Positions 1 through 10,663 of a stretch of 48,457 bases of DNA are shown here, piece after piece. Made by a program: the position numbers and the translations under genes. The stretch covers positions 1 through 48,457 of the forward strand of contig JBFMAI010000006.1 in NCBI GenBank assembly GCA_040755725.1, written 5' to 3'. Numbering within the stretch: the stretch's first letter is position 1; each line of letters opens with the position of its first letter. The stretch comes from JBFMAI01 sp040755725. Lineage in GTDB: Bacteria; Planctomycetota; Phycisphaerae; UBA1845; Fen-1342. The notes beneath the pieces are model-generated. The model was given only the letters and a program-made list of their open reading frames with translations. It did not search any database and was not told the origin of the DNA.

Positions 1-1061
1 CAGACGGTCTGCGGGCCGCGCCAGTAGGCGCCCGCGATGGCCTGGCACGCCGCGCGCGTCATGTTGGGCGTGCAGGTCTCGTCGGCCTTGCAGCAGGCGC
101 CGGGCATCTCGCCGCACAGCGGATCGAGGGTCGCACACGTGCCCGGGGTGAAGCGCCGGCCGGCCAGCGAGCAGATGAACTGATTGCTGTTCTCATCGCA
201 GATGCCGGACCAGTCGTCACAGCACGCGCCCGGAACCATCAGGCCGAAGCAGTAGTGGATATCATTCGTCTGCGCCGCGCCGCCCGTGGGGTTGCTGTTC
301 CAGTAGCGCCAGCACGCGCTGTTGCCCTCCTCGGCGGGGCCGAGGATGAAGTAGCAGTCGCCACTGGCCTGCTCGGACGAGGCGATCGAGACCCAGCCCT
401 TGCCGCCGACCAGCGCCGGGTTGAAGGGGGGGCTCAGGACCACGCCGAACTGATACCGGTCCGACGTCCCGCCGCCCGTCCAGTTCAGGCTGCCGATGAC
501 GCGGGCAAACACGGGAACGACGTTGTCATACGTCGCCACGGGGTTCGTCACGTTCGGCACGCCGGCCGAGTCGGGATAGAACTTGATCTGGAACTTGTGC
601 GGCTTCACGCACTCGCCGGTCGGCGTCACCTTCGGGTTGGCATAGGCGCCGTGGAAGGTGATGGCCGCGACCGACTGCGTGAGGTTCGGCTCACCCGGCG
701 GCGGGAAGCTCTCGCAAATGACGCGGCCCGACCCGTAGGGCAGGTTGACGAACGTGATGTCGCTGTACTGCCACGTGCCAGCCGTCATCAGCGGGTTCTG
801 TCCGCAGATGCTCGCCGCGGGGCACTTGCTTCCCGCGGCATCCTGGTTGTCCCCGTCCCCGTAGTACAACGGCTCAGGGAAGGCGAACAGGTGGCCATCG
901 CCCTGATCATCCAGCGTGGCCCGCGCCGCGGGCAGCGCCTGCTGGACGGCGGCGTCACGGACGGTCCGCTCGACCTGCAAGGGCACCGCGCTCCGGTCCG
1001 CCTGGGCCCACACCACCGTGGCACCCAGGAGGACGATACACAACAGACCCACTTTCTTCAT
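1..1061 (-). CDS. Secreted Cys-rich planctomycete exoprotein, C-terminus beyond window
   Basis: The reading frame is open from an ATG at 1061 to the window edge (353 complete codons, no stop). A GAAGGAGGA ribosome-binding site lies about 7 nt before the ATG. The first 20 residues are a signal peptide (MKKVGLLCIVLLGA..., cleavage near VWAQA). The middle is a beta-rich domain of unknown family with few cysteines. From about residue 270 it becomes Cys-rich, with GACC units (GACCDDWSGIC, then GACCKADETC) and spaced single cysteines, which suggests disulphide-bonded extracellular repeats. This GACC pattern is common in secreted proteins of Phycisphaerae (family knowledge). No catalytic motif was recognised. 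Function unknown; probably extracellular or surface-attached. Confidence 0.8.
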   Translation of the reverse strand, partial: MKKVGLLCIVLLGATVVWAQADRSAVPLQVERTVRDAAVQQALPAARATLDDQGDGHLFAFPEPLYYGDGDNQDAAGSKCPAASICGQNPLMTAGTWQYSDITFVNLPYGSGRVICESFPPPGEPNLTQSVAAITFHGAYANPKVTPTGECVKPHKFQIKFYPDSAGVPNVTNPVATYDNVVPVFARVIGSLNWTGGGTSDRYQFGVVLSPPFNPALVGGKGWVSIASSEQASGDCYFILGPAEEGNSACWRYWNSNPTGGAAQTNDIHYCFGLMVPGACCDDWSGICDENSNQFICSLAGRRFTPGTCATLDPLCGEMPGACCKADETCTPNMTRAACQAIAGAYWRGPQTV

Positions 1062-2024
1062 TACATGTCCTCCTTCAAACAACGCACTACGTGCGAACAT
1101 GGCGCGGTCTGCAACCAGACCGCCTCACAGCGAAACCCGCGCCCGGCCGGTCCGGAACGCTCCGGACGCACTCAGCCGGCCGGGACCTACATTCCCATCT
1201 TTCGTCCATTCCCCACCCCGCGTGCGGAACGCGCACGAGATCGTGCGCGGCGCGCGCCGTCTCTCCCACCCGGGCGCAGACGTTGCGCTCACACGCGCGG
1301 CACATCGCGGCCCCCCGGCCCCCGAGGCTTCCTGACGTACCCAGCCCGCAGCAAAGCCGTCGCCCGGCGCCGTGCCGCCGACTCCAGGGAGGTGCGGACC
1401 GATGCCGGCCGAGGAGAGATCCGAACGAAGCACTGCACTACACGAGCCTCGTCTGTGTGGTGTCGGCAATCCCCGTGGGTATCCCGGGCTCTCCGTACAA
1501 ACCAGCACGAGATCACGGCGCGCATTATCGGTCCTAGCGCGCCCTTCTTCCAACTCCACAGCTCTTTCTATCGAGGTGCCGCCGTCGAGTCAATAGCCGG
1601 CAGCCGAAATCCCTGGCGTGACGCTGCGGGCAGCCCGCTCGACGGAAGCTGGGCCGACCGGTACGGCTCCCGCCGAAACGCCCACGCGATCTCTTCCCCC
1701 GACCTCCCGGAGAGAAATGGGAACGCGGGCGGCTCCGGAGCGCTCCCGGTCGGCCCTGAACCGGGGTTGCGGTAATAGAGCGAGGATGCTATAAAGCCGG
1801 TTCTGCCGGGGGAGCGGCGATCGAGGTGGTTTGCGCGCAGGCGGCAGAAGGCGTGACACGCCGTATGTGCAGGCGTGACGCGGCGAGTCTGTCGGCCGAT
1901 TGGTTCAAGCGTTTGTTCGCCGCCGCCGAGCGGCGACCGCGCCCCGCGAAGACGGGCGTCGGCATCGGCGGCGAACGTGGCACGGTGATGATGCCGGCGC
2001 GGAGCCGGCCAGCAGGAGACGATC
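1062..2024. other. Long intergenic region, no supported gene
   Basis: About 960 bp between the divergent exoprotein gene and acs. Open frames exist on both strands but their translations are Arg/Pro/Ala-rich, low-complexity and without recognisable motifs, as expected from GC-rich non-coding DNA. The only structure I can support is the promoter at 1767-1795 facing acs. The right-hand end (about 1800-2010) would be the acs leader, roughly 220 nt, with a small GGCGT/ACGCC hairpin at 1850-1862. Confidence 0.6.
1767..1795 (+). promoter_or_regulatory. Candidate sigma-70-type promoter for acs
   Basis: TTGCGG (1767-1772), a 17-nt spacer, then TATAAA (1790-1795). The -10 matches consensus at 5 of 6 positions and the -35 at 3 of 6. 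It lies in an otherwise GC-rich region and predicts a leader of about 220 nt before the ATG at 2025. Confidence 0.45.
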
Positions 2025-4001
<1,977 letters not shown>

Positions 4002-4041
4002 CGCAACCAACCGCGGGGCGAAGCACCGGCTTCGCCCCGGA

Positions 4042-4084
4042 CCGGCCGCGGGGCGTCGGCGCGGTGCCCCGCGGCCGGCCGTTT
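4042..4084 (+). terminator. Intrinsic terminator after acs
   Basis: A perfect 13-bp inverted repeat (4042-4054 with 4066-4078) has an 11-nt loop and is followed by CCGTTTT. It lies 40 nt past the acs stop and separates acs from the downstream carrier gene. Confidence 0.85.
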
Positions 4085-4160
4085 TGCTCTTGGTTGATCG
4101 ACTCACGAGCAGCTCGAGCCGTGCGCGCGCTGGGAATGCGCTGAGTTCAGGAGACTTCGC

Positions 4161-5597
4161 ATGACGACGCTCACGCCGCCCCCGCTGGCCCCGCAGATTC
4201 CTCCGGCCCCACCCGCCCCCCGCGCGGCACCGCCCACCGCCATGAACCGCTGGTGGGTCGTCCTGGGCGCGATCCTGATTCAACTGTGTCTGGGGGCCAT
4301 CTACGCCTGGTCGGTGTTCACGCCGTCCCTGAAGGCCGAGCCCTTCCGCTTCTCCACGGAGCGGACCCAGTGGATCTTCTCCATTGGCCTGGCCACCTTC
4401 GCCGTCGTCATGGTCCTGGCCGGCAAGTGGCAGGCCCGCTCCGGCCCCACGATCGTGGCCCGCATCGGCGGCGTCGTCCTTGGCCTGGGTTATGTTCTGG
4501 GCGGCCTCGCGAGTCGGACCCTGACCGGGGATACCGCGTTCTGGGCCCTGCTCGTCACCGTCGGTCTGATCGGCGGGGCCGGCATCGGCCTGGCCTACGT
4601 GGTCCCCATCGCCGTGGGGGTCAAGTGGTTTCCCGATCGCAAGGGCATGATCACCGGGCTGGCCGTGGCCGGTTTCGGTTTCGGCGCGCTGATCTGGATT
4701 TACCTTGGCCAGGGGCTCCCGGACTGGACCGGCATCAAGACCACCGGACTGATCAAGACGCTGGGGCTGGCAAACGTCTTCCTCGCGTACGGGATCGCCT
4801 TCTTCGTCCTCGTCCTAATCGGCTCCATTTGGATGAAGAACCCGCCGGACGGGTGGCAACCGGCGGGATGGAAGGCGGCGGCGTCCGGGCCGGCCGGGGC
4901 TGGCGGCGCCGGTGTGCAGTTCGAGTCGGGCCAGATGCTGGGCACCGCCCAGTTCTACATGCTCTGGTTCATGTTCGTCGTCGGGGCCCTCGCGGGGCTC
5001 ATGGTCATCGGGATCATCAAGCTCTTCGGAATCGACGCGCTCCAAGCCCGCGCGGGCCTGTCGCTGGAACAAGCCTCGGTCACGGCCGGCACGGCGATGG
5101 CCCTGTTCTACGCCCTGGCCAACGGTCTGGGCCGCATCGTGTGGGGCATCCTCTCTGACCGCCTCGGCCGAAAGCTCTCGCTCGTCCTGATGCTCGGCAT
5201 CCAGGGGGTGGTCATGCTGCTCTTCTTCTACATGGGTGGACATCGCGGCCTGCTCTTCCTGGGCGCCGCGCTGATCGGCTTCAACTTCGGTGGCAACTTC
5301 GCCCTCTTCCCCGCGGCCACCGCCGACTACTTCGGCAACCGCAACGTCGGCAAGAACTACGGGTGGATGTTCACGGCGTATGGCGTGGGCGGCATCGTGG
5401 GACCGATCATGGCCGGCAAGTTCAGTGACGCGGGCGCGGCGGCGGTCCAGGCCGCCGCCACCCAGGCGGACAAGCTGGCCGCGGCCCTCAACGCCTGGTT
5501 CCCCGCGTTCATCATCGCGGGGGTCGGCTGTCTCGTCGCCGCCGTCGTCGGCCTGGGCTTGCGGGCCCCGCGGCCGCCGCGTGCTGCGGTCGGCTAG
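4161..5597 (+). CDS. MFS transporter, OFA (oxalate/formate antiporter-like) family
   Basis: Inner-membrane carrier of 478 residues with about 12 hydrophobic segments. The opening NRWWVVLGAILIQLCLGAIY followed by AWSVF is the hallmark first helix of the OFA family, whose members carry small monocarboxylates or oxalate/formate. The loop GILSDRLGRK is the MFS signature between helices, and the ENR/NFGGNFALFPAATADYFG stretch also fits OFA proteins. A Pro/Ala-rich 27-residue N-terminal tail precedes the first helix. An internal Met at residue 28 could be an alternative start, but AGGAGA sits properly before the ATG at 4161. Substrate cannot be read from sequence; adjacency to acs suggests acetate, pyruvate or lactate (inference). 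Confidence 0.9.
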   Translation: MTTLTPPPLAPQIPPAPPAPRAAPPTAMNRWWVVLGAILIQLCLGAIYAWSVFTPSLKAEPFRFSTERTQWIFSIGLATFAVVMVLAGKWQARSGPTIVARIGGVVLGLGYVLGGLASRTLTGDTAFWALLVTVGLIGGAGIGLAYVVPIAVGVKWFPDRKGMITGLAVAGFGFGALIWIYLGQGLPDWTGIKTTGLIKTLGLANVFLAYGIAFFVLVLIGSIWMKNPPDGWQPAGWKAAASGPAGAGGAGVQFESGQMLGTAQFYMLWFMFVVGALAGLMVIGIIKLFGIDALQARAGLSLEQASVTAGTAMALFYALANGLGRIVWGILSDRLGRKLSLVLMLGIQGVVMLLFFYMGGHRGLLFLGAALIGFNFGGNFALFPAATADYFGNRNVGKNYGWMFTAYGVGGIVGPIMAGKFSDAGAAAVQAAATQADKLAAALNAWFPAFIIAGVGCLVAAVVGLGLRAPRPPRAAVG

Positions 5598-5688
5598 CCA
5601 GGTATTCACGGTCGTGTGACCCGGGAGGGCGATCTCGGCGCGCCGGGACTGCCGCGCTGCGCGGGACCGGTGCCCCGGCCAGCGGCCC

Positions 5689-5940
5689 TCAACGCCGCGT
5701 ACAAGAGGTCAACCCTGGCCCCCACCGTGTTTGCACCTGCTCCGCCTCCTCGTCGGCAATCGGCCGTTCGAACGTGTCCTCCAACGGCATCACGAACTCG
5801 ACGCGGTCGAGACTGCCATAGTTCAAGTCCGCCTGAAAGTGCGTCGCCTCCGTGATGCCCACCGGACCGACGCCAGCCTGCGCCGCAGCGATCGCCTGCA
5901 CCTTCTCGGCGATTACGTCTGTCGTGAGCGTTCCCACCAC
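5689..5940 (-). CDS. Acyl carrier protein
   Basis: A small acidic carrier protein of 83 residues, the normal ACP size, beginning at a GTG at 5940 with GGAGG 6 nt upstream. An ATG at 5958 would put the ribosome-binding site inside the gene, so GTG is preferred. The motif HFQADLNYGSLDRVEFVMPLE matches the ACP helix II region. Ser43 in YGSLD is the expected 4'-phosphopantetheine attachment site, but the usual Asp of DSLD is Gly here. The C-terminal part FERPIADEEAEQVQT also matches ACPs. It overlaps the 3' end of the upstream regulator gene by 28 nt and no fatty-acid synthesis genes are adjacent. It may therefore be a specialised carrier rather than the housekeeping AcpP (inference). Confidence 0.82.
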   Translation of the reverse strand: MVGTLTTDVIAEKVQAIAAAQAGVGPVGITEATHFQADLNYGSLDRVEFVMPLEDTFERPIADEEAEQVQTRWGPGLTSCTRR

Positions 5941-6320
5941 GGCACTCCTCCGTGGCACGGGGCCGCGCTCAAATTGGCCTCACCACGCCGGAGCGCGGCG
6001 GCCAACTTGCGCACTGTGCTGAAATCAGGTTCCGTCGTGCTGCGCTCACTCCGGTTCAGCGTCTCGGTGCGAATTCCCGCGGCGGATGCCAGGGCCGCTT
6101 GCGTCAAGCCGGCCGCCCGGCGCCGCTGGCGAATGCGCAGCGCTAACGGACCTTCCGCGTGCGCGAGGATGGCCCGTGTTCCGGGCGAGCCGCCGCACGG
6201 CGGCGGCGCGGCCCGGTCGAGCCCAGCGTGCGACAAAGTGCCGGGACGGCGTCCCCCCGCTACGCCGCCCGGCTCATTCGCTCGATGGGGCCGTATCTGC
6301 CGGCGTGGTGGCCTTCTCAC
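5913..6320 (-). CDS. XRE-type helix-turn-helix regulator, start uncertain
   Basis: The C-terminal half holds a clear XRE/HTH_3 domain: LRIRQRRRAAGLTQAALA, then SAAGIRTETLNRSERS, then PDFSTVRKLAAALRR. This is the normal five-helix pattern for DNA-binding repressors and small antitoxin-like proteins. The 55 or so residues before it are Arg/Pro-rich and do not look like protein. The true start may be further in, for example a rare CTG at 6140 with GGAAGG upstream, which would give about 75 residues. I give the longest ATG frame. The gene overlaps the ACP gene by 28 nt and is probably co-transcribed from the promoter at 6908-6936. It could regulate this small operon (inference). Confidence 0.5.
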   Translation of the reverse strand: MRRPPRRQIRPHRANEPGGVAGGRRPGTLSHAGLDRAAPPPCGGSPGTRAILAHAEGPLALRIRQRRRAAGLTQAALASAAGIRTETLNRSERSTTEPDFSTVRKLAAALRRGEANLSAAPCHGGVPWWERSRQT

Positions 6321-6672
6321 GCTCCTCCGCGGCCGCGATGGCCTCGAAAAGCCGCCGGCCGAAGCTCGCGCTCACACGGCCGAGCCGGCACTGCCGCGTA
6401 TCGAGCACCCAGTGTTTGCCGCGCGGCGTCTTGAGCATCACGAAGGGCAGGCAGATATCCTCGACCTGCATGGGCATCCAGTCGTGCCCCGGCCAGGCCA
6501 GCACGCGGAACATGCGGGGCGGCTTCTCGTCCGAGCCGAACATCGGCCAGAGGTGCTCGTTGACGACTTGCAACGCCGCGACGTAGTCCCCGGGGCGCAG
6601 GTCTTCCGGCGCCACGGGTCGGGCCATCCGGGCTTCGATGTCCTCCGACGCGCTGGTGATGTTATCGTTCAC
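6274..6672 (-). CDS. Conserved hypothetical protein, first gene of ACP operon
   Basis: A 132-residue soluble protein starting at GTG 6672, with GGGGAGG 8 nt upstream. An ATG at 6696 is an alternative without a good ribosome-binding site. The longer open frame running back to 6936 begins inside the promoter and is not credible. The core reads PVAPEDLRPGDYVAALQVV, then MPMQVEDICLPFVML and GKHWVLDTRQCRLGRVS, ending in FGRRLFEAIAAAEE. I believe a similar small family (RPGDYV ... CLPFV ... LD.R.C.L.R) recurs in planctomycetes, but I know of no assigned function. No membrane segment or signal peptide is visible. Confidence 0.65.
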   Translation of the reverse strand: MNDNITSASEDIEARMARPVAPEDLRPGDYVAALQVVNEHLWPMFGSDEKPPRMFRVLAWPGHDWMPMQVEDICLPFVMLKTPRGKHWVLDTRQCRLGRVSASFGRRLFEAIAAAEEREKATTPADTAPSSE

Positions 6673-6907
6673 GGCAATCACCTCCCCGGTTTCCATGCGG
6701 CGACGGCACGCCGCACACCGCCACGCCAGGGACGCACTCACAGCTCGCCCCGATTCAACTAGATCAACCGCAAAAGGGAGAGCGCAGCCGCGACTAACCG
6801 GGCAGCCAGTGTCCGGTTGCGCGGTTTCCGCCGGCGGCATAGCGCCCGCCGCGGAACACACCAGAGATGACTCGAAGCGCGCGCACAATACACCTCCGAG
6901 AAAGGCT

Positions 6908-6936
6908 AGTATGCCACAACAATCCGCAATTGTCAA
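6908..6936 (-). promoter_or_regulatory. Sigma-70-type promoter of the hypothetical-XRE-ACP operon
   Basis: On the minus strand, a perfect TTGACA (6936-6931), a 17-nt spacer and CATACT (6913-6908, 4 of 6). The surrounding sequence is clearly AT-rich for this genome. Transcription would start near 6900, about 225 nt before the GTG at 6672. Confidence 0.7.
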
Positions 6937-6985
6937 GTAAGAGATTTTTCGTGCGCTGGCCCGAACTCAAACCTGTCAACAGGGT

Positions 6986-7019
6986 CCGCCACGCAAGCGG
7001 TGGGGCGCGTGGCCCCACC
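6986..7019. repeat. Double-hairpin GC-rich palindrome
   Basis: CCGCCACGCAAGCGGTGG runs directly into a perfect 7-bp hairpin, GGTGGGG (6999-7005), loop CGCGTGG, CCCCACC (7013-7019). It lies 28 nt past the selB stop on the minus strand. There is no T-run, so it may be a dispersed repeat rather than an intrinsic terminator. It resembles the second hairpin of the element at 15553-15608. Confidence 0.55.
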
Positions 7020-7046
7020 CCGTTGGCTCGGACGCCGCCCCGCCGG

Positions 7047-8987
7047 TCACGGCCCCGTCGGCGCCCGTGGCCCCAGCCCCCGCAGATCACCGTGCCGCCG
7101 GGTGATCCCGGCCGCGTCCAGCCGCTCCACGATTGGCACCACGTACTTCCGCGACGAGTTGAGCAGCGTCCGGATCTCGGACACCGTGACTTGCTTCCCG
7201 TCGCGCAGCGCCGTCGCCAACATCCCGACCATGGCCTCCCACCGCTCCTGGTGGAGCCAGATACCGTCGGCAATCCGCACCAGCAGGCCCCGCGCGACGG
7301 CCAAGTCAATCAGCTCGCGCAGGCGACGCTCGTTCTTCGGCGTCCGACAGCGCAGCGCGGCAAACTCGGGCGGCTGATACGCCCCGGCGTGGAACTCCTG
7401 GAGCAGCTCGTCGAGCAACCGTTGGTCGGTCGGCGACAACGTGGCGCTGTGTCCCGGGGGCACCACGTGCTCATCGGCCAAGACGAATTGCTCCTGCGCG
7501 ATGAACTCGTCCGCCAGCACCGGCCGGAACCGCGCGGGGCACACCCGCGGCATCCAGCCGGGCCACTCGCTGCGTGGCAGCCCGGGCATGCGTGGGTTCG
7601 CGTCCAGGTACGCCCGCAGCCGCCGATCGAGGTCCTGCCGGAGGGCGGCGAGCACGTCGCGGTGGACGAGCATGCGTTGCGAGGCGGTTTCCAACGTGCA
7701 TAGGACACCTTTGTCCACCAGGCTGCGCACCGTGCGGGCCACTTCGTCGGCCTCCGCCAGACCGGCCTCCGCGGCAAGTCGCGGCTCGCTCAGCAAGGAC
7801 CAGCCGGCCTCGCGGACCACATGCTCCAGCCGCTCGCGCGCGGCACCGTCCTGCAGCGTCTTCAGCACCTCGGGCCGCGGGGGACGCCGGGCGTTCCAGC
7901 GGCGGGCTGTGGGGTGGATGACGCGCCCGCCGCCCAGCGTGCGCAGCGCCGCTTCGTCTCGCAGGATGAAATGCTGCCCCCAGGTGGCGACGATGGGCTC
8001 GGCGACGCGCAGTTGCCCGAACACGTCCTGCACGACGTCGCCGGCGGGTTTGTCCGGCAGACGCAGCTCGGCCAGCACCTCGTTCGTGGCGATGTGCAGC
8101 CGCAGCCGCAGCGTTTGGCGGACCAGCTTGCCCGGCATCCGCAGCAGGGCCAACCACACGTCCATCAGCCGCGTGGGTTGCAGGTAGCCGGGGGTAGCCA
8201 GCTCGAACCCCCGGCGCACTTCCTCGTGCGACACGCCCGCCAGGTTGACGGCCAACCGCATGCGACCGCCGGCCGCCTCGCGGGCGTCGCGGTGCGTCTG
8301 CAAGTCGCGGACCCGGACCTGGCGACCCACCGGCCACAGCTCCAGTTCTTCTTCCCGCCGTACCGCGCCGTGCGCCACCGAGCCCGTCACCACGGTACCG
8401 CGGCCGGCGACCACGAACGCGCGGTCCACCGGCAGGCGGAACCAGCGGTAGGGGACACGGGCGCGGCGTGGATCGCGGGCCACTTGCACGAGCGTCGCCC
8501 GCAGCTCGTCCAGTCCGCGCCCGGTCTCCGCCGACGTGCGGATGCACGCCAGCGGCTCGATCCCGTGGGCCGCGAGCAACGTGCGGGCATCGTCCTCGAC
8601 CGCGTCCCCCCACTCCTCATCAACCAGGTCCATCTTCGTCAGCACGAGCACGCAGCGGTCCAGGCCGAGCAGCCGCAGCACCTCGGCGTGCTCGCGCGTC
8701 TGCGGCATCACCGAATCGTCCGCGGCGACGACCAACACCGCGACGTCCACCCCGGTTGCCCCGGCCACCATGTTGCGGATGAACCGCTCGTGCCCGGGCA
8801 CGTCCACGAACGAGATCTCGCAGCCCTCCCACTGCGCGTGGGCAAACCCGAGGTCGATCGTCATGCCGCGGGCCTGTTCCTCCGGCAGACGGTCCGGATC
8901 GGTCCCCGTCAGCGCCCAGACCAACCGGCTCTTGCCGTGGTCGATGTGCCCGGCGGTACCGACAACGAGCGTGGGGGTGTCGGTCAT
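7047..8987 (-). CDS. selB: Selenocysteine-specific translation elongation factor SelB
   Basis: GTPase that delivers Sec-tRNA(Sec) to the ribosome at UGA codons with a SECIS element. The 646-residue product has SelB length. The N-terminal EF-Tu-like G domain shows GTAGHIDHGKS (G1), RGMTIDLGFA (switch I), DVPGHERF (G3) and TKMD (G4). Beta-barrel domains follow, and then an Arg-rich C-terminal half compatible with the winged helices that bind SECIS RNA. The start at 8987 (MTDTPTLVVGTAGH) is chosen because the G1 loop should lie near the N-terminus; a longer frame to 9203 adds only Arg-rich junk. There is no ribosome-binding site before this ATG, and a TACAAT lies 7 nt upstream. selA, selD and selC (tRNA-Sec) are not in the window. 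Confidence 0.93.
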   Translation of the reverse strand: MTDTPTLVVGTAGHIDHGKSRLVWALTGTDPDRLPEEQARGMTIDLGFAHAQWEGCEISFVDVPGHERFIRNMVAGATGVDVAVLVVAADDSVMPQTREHAEVLRLLGLDRCVLVLTKMDLVDEEWGDAVEDDARTLLAAHGIEPLACIRTSAETGRGLDELRATLVQVARDPRRARVPYRWFRLPVDRAFVVAGRGTVVTGSVAHGAVRREEELELWPVGRQVRVRDLQTHRDAREAAGGRMRLAVNLAGVSHEEVRRGFELATPGYLQPTRLMDVWLALLRMPGKLVRQTLRLRLHIATNEVLAELRLPDKPAGDVVQDVFGQLRVAEPIVATWGQHFILRDEAALRTLGGGRVIHPTARRWNARRPPRPEVLKTLQDGAARERLEHVVREAGWSLLSEPRLAAEAGLAEADEVARTVRSLVDKGVLCTLETASQRMLVHRDVLAALRQDLDRRLRAYLDANPRMPGLPRSEWPGWMPRVCPARFRPVLADEFIAQEQFVLADEHVVPPGHSATLSPTDQRLLDELLQEFHAGAYQPPEFAALRCRTPKNERRLRELIDLAVARGLLVRIADGIWLHQERWEAMVGMLATALRDGKQVTVSEIRTLLNSSRKYVVPIVERLDAAGITRRHGDLRGLGPRAPTGP

Positions 8988-9458
8988 GCCGGCGATTGTA
9001 GGGCAAACGCGGCGCCCGGGCACGCCGCGGGACGCCGGACGTGGGCCGCCACGCGACCCCAGCCGGCGTGCGGTCCGGACCCCGACGGCCAGGGAGCAGC
9101 CGACGAGCCCCGAGCGCGAGCGAGGAGTCCGTGTAGTGTGGCCCGTCGTGGGCATCCGGCGCGCCGGACTCGGAGGACTGGCGCTACAAGGGAGCACGGG
9201 CATCTTGCCCGCAGTGGCCGCCGGGCTCCGTACCGGCCGTGTTCACGGACACGGAATCGACTGGCCGCCGCCGGAGGCCGGCAGCGCGACAAAGGGGTCG
9301 AGGTTGCCGAAGCCCTGCGAGCCGCCGCGCTGGCCGTCGCCGTTGACCTCCGCGTCTGGCTCGGGGCTGTTCGGGCGCTGCGGCTGGTACGCGGCCGGGC
9401 GGGATGGCCGGCGAGCCGGGCGGCCGTCGGCCGTCCCGCGCCAGGCTGCGGCCGGCGC
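8988..9458. other. Intergenic region with dispersed-repeat remnants
   Basis: About 470 bp between two minus-strand genes, with no supportable gene. It holds a repeat at about 9158-9215 that reads gcgcgccggactcggagg, continues to tggcgctacaagggagc, and then shows a GGGCATCTTGCCC hairpin. A second fragment at about 9100-9130 (gagccccgagcgcgagcg) matches, in reverse orientation, repeats inside the CPBP gene at 11755-11934. I looked for a tRNA-Sec here because selB is next door and found no cloverleaf. Confidence 0.5.
8995..9000 (-). promoter_or_regulatory. Candidate -10 box of selB, possible leaderless start
   Basis: TACAAT on the minus strand ends 7 nt before the ATG at 8987, so transcription would begin at or next to the start codon. 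No ribosome-binding site is present. No convincing -35 box is seen. Confidence 0.35.
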
Positions 9459-10460
9459 TCACCGGGCCGGCAGATTCGCCCTCAACATGCGGTAGCACGC
9501 GTATTGCCTTGAGTTGGCGAAGAAGAACGGCGGCTCCTTCGCCACGCCGGCCTCTTCGCGGGTGTAAAAGACCATCTTGTAGACGTAGACGAGCTCCGGG
9601 TCGTTCTGGCCGGTGAAGGCCACCAGCACATCGAGGCTGTACTGCGTCGGCTGCTCGGTGAGCGGGGCCTTCTTGTACACCTCCCAGGTCTTGGCGGTGA
9701 CGCAGGCGGCCACCGGCGTGTGCTGGTCGTCGTATTCCGGCTTCGACCAGGTGGGGTTCTTGCGCAGGTAATCGAGCGCCGCGGCAGCGAGGTCATCCGG
9801 CTTTCCCGGGCCGGTGAAGTCGGCATTGTGGCCGGGCCACTTCAGTTCCCCCAGGGTCTTCTTCCACTCCGGCTTGACCTGGTCGACCAGCGCCTGAGAC
9901 TGCTCGATGTACTCGGCGTAGTCGCCGTCCGAGTTCCACAACTTGGCGAGCTTGAAGTAGCGCAGCGCGTCTTCCGCGCGGATGAGCTTCTTCTCGACCT
10001 TCTCCCGGTTGTCCGCGGGGAACTGCGTGGCCACGCGGTACGCGTCCTTGCCCCACTCCAGGGCCCATTCGGCGAACTTCTTCTCTTCCCGAGCAAGGTC
10101 GAGGTTGTACGCGACATTGGCCACTTCCCAGGCCTCGTGGCGCACGCCGAGGGGCTTCTCGAGGCCCTCGAACTTGGCCCCGACGTCCATGTGCCGCTCG
10201 CCGTAGCGGCCCTTGAAGGTGGCGACCAACGGCTCGAACGCCTTCTTCCACGCCTGCCATTCGTCGCCCAGCGCGGCGCCCTTCTTCTTGCACGCCGACT
10301 CGGACTGGAACTCGTCCTGATACTTGGCGCACAGGGCGGACAGGGCTTTCCAGTCCTCCTTGGCCTGCTTCTTGTCGATCTGGGCCTGGGCGGGCGTAAT
10401 TGACAGACTCAACCCGATTCCGATCGCCGCAAGCACACTCCACCTGCCGGTGTGTCTCAT
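9459..10460 (-). CDS. Secreted protein of unknown function
   Basis: A 333-residue protein starting at ATG 10460 with GAAGGAG about 8 nt upstream. A longer frame to 10592 exists, but the ribosome-binding site and signal peptide fix the start here. Residues 1-27 (MRHTGRWSVLAAIGIGLSLS, cleavage after PAQAQ) form a signal peptide. The mature part is rich in Lys, Glu, Trp and aromatic residues and looks mostly helical, with repeated AEWALEWGKDAY-like and EDALRYFKLAKLW stretches that could be TPR-like. I do not recognise the family. It is probably periplasmic or exported. About 200 bp separate it from the downstream gene, so it is likely monocistronic. Confidence 0.8.
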   Translation of the reverse strand: MRHTGRWSVLAAIGIGLSLSITPAQAQIDKKQAKEDWKALSALCAKYQDEFQSESACKKKGAALGDEWQAWKKAFEPLVATFKGRYGERHMDVGAKFEGLEKPLGVRHEAWEVANVAYNLDLAREEKKFAEWALEWGKDAYRVATQFPADNREKVEKKLIRAEDALRYFKLAKLWNSDGDYAEYIEQSQALVDQVKPEWKKTLGELKWPGHNADFTGPGKPDDLAAAALDYLRKNPTWSKPEYDDQHTPVAACVTAKTWEVYKKAPLTEQPTQYSLDVLVAFTGQNDPELVYVYKMVFYTREEAGVAKEPPFFFANSRQYACYRMLRANLPAR

Positions 10461-10663
10461 CGAATACACTCCTTCTTCAAGAGTACCTGGCGGCCGGTCC
10501 GCGCACCGGTTCCGTACATAGACGCGACAGTCGGCGGCCGGACGCGCAACGGACGTCTGTGGTTTCCGGCCAATCGGCAGGACCGACCCCACGCCCCCGA
10601 GCCCCGTGACCCGCGCCGGCGGACCGCGTCGCCCCGCCTGCGGCCATGCCGCCGCCTACGCCC

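Larger units (their letters stand above)
6673..7046. other. Intergenic region with promoter and palindromic repeat
   Basis: Separates the SelB gene (ending at 7047) from the ACP operon, both on the minus strand. It contains an AT-richer patch (about 6895-6955) with the promoter at 6908-6936 and the hairpin repeat at 6986-7019. The operon leader of about 225 nt shows no riboswitch I recognise. Confidence 0.5.

Noticed and set aside
255..1775. Long open frame on the plus strand (506 codons)
   Set aside because: It is opposite to the partial exoprotein gene on the minus strand, which has a signal peptide and a ribosome-binding site; the plus-strand translation is Arg/Ala/Gln-rich with no motif.
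8988..9458. tRNA-Sec (selC) near selB
   Set aside because: No cloverleaf with a TCA anticodon and T-loop could be drawn; an ATCGA-containing stretch near 9255 lacks the GTTC of the T-loop.
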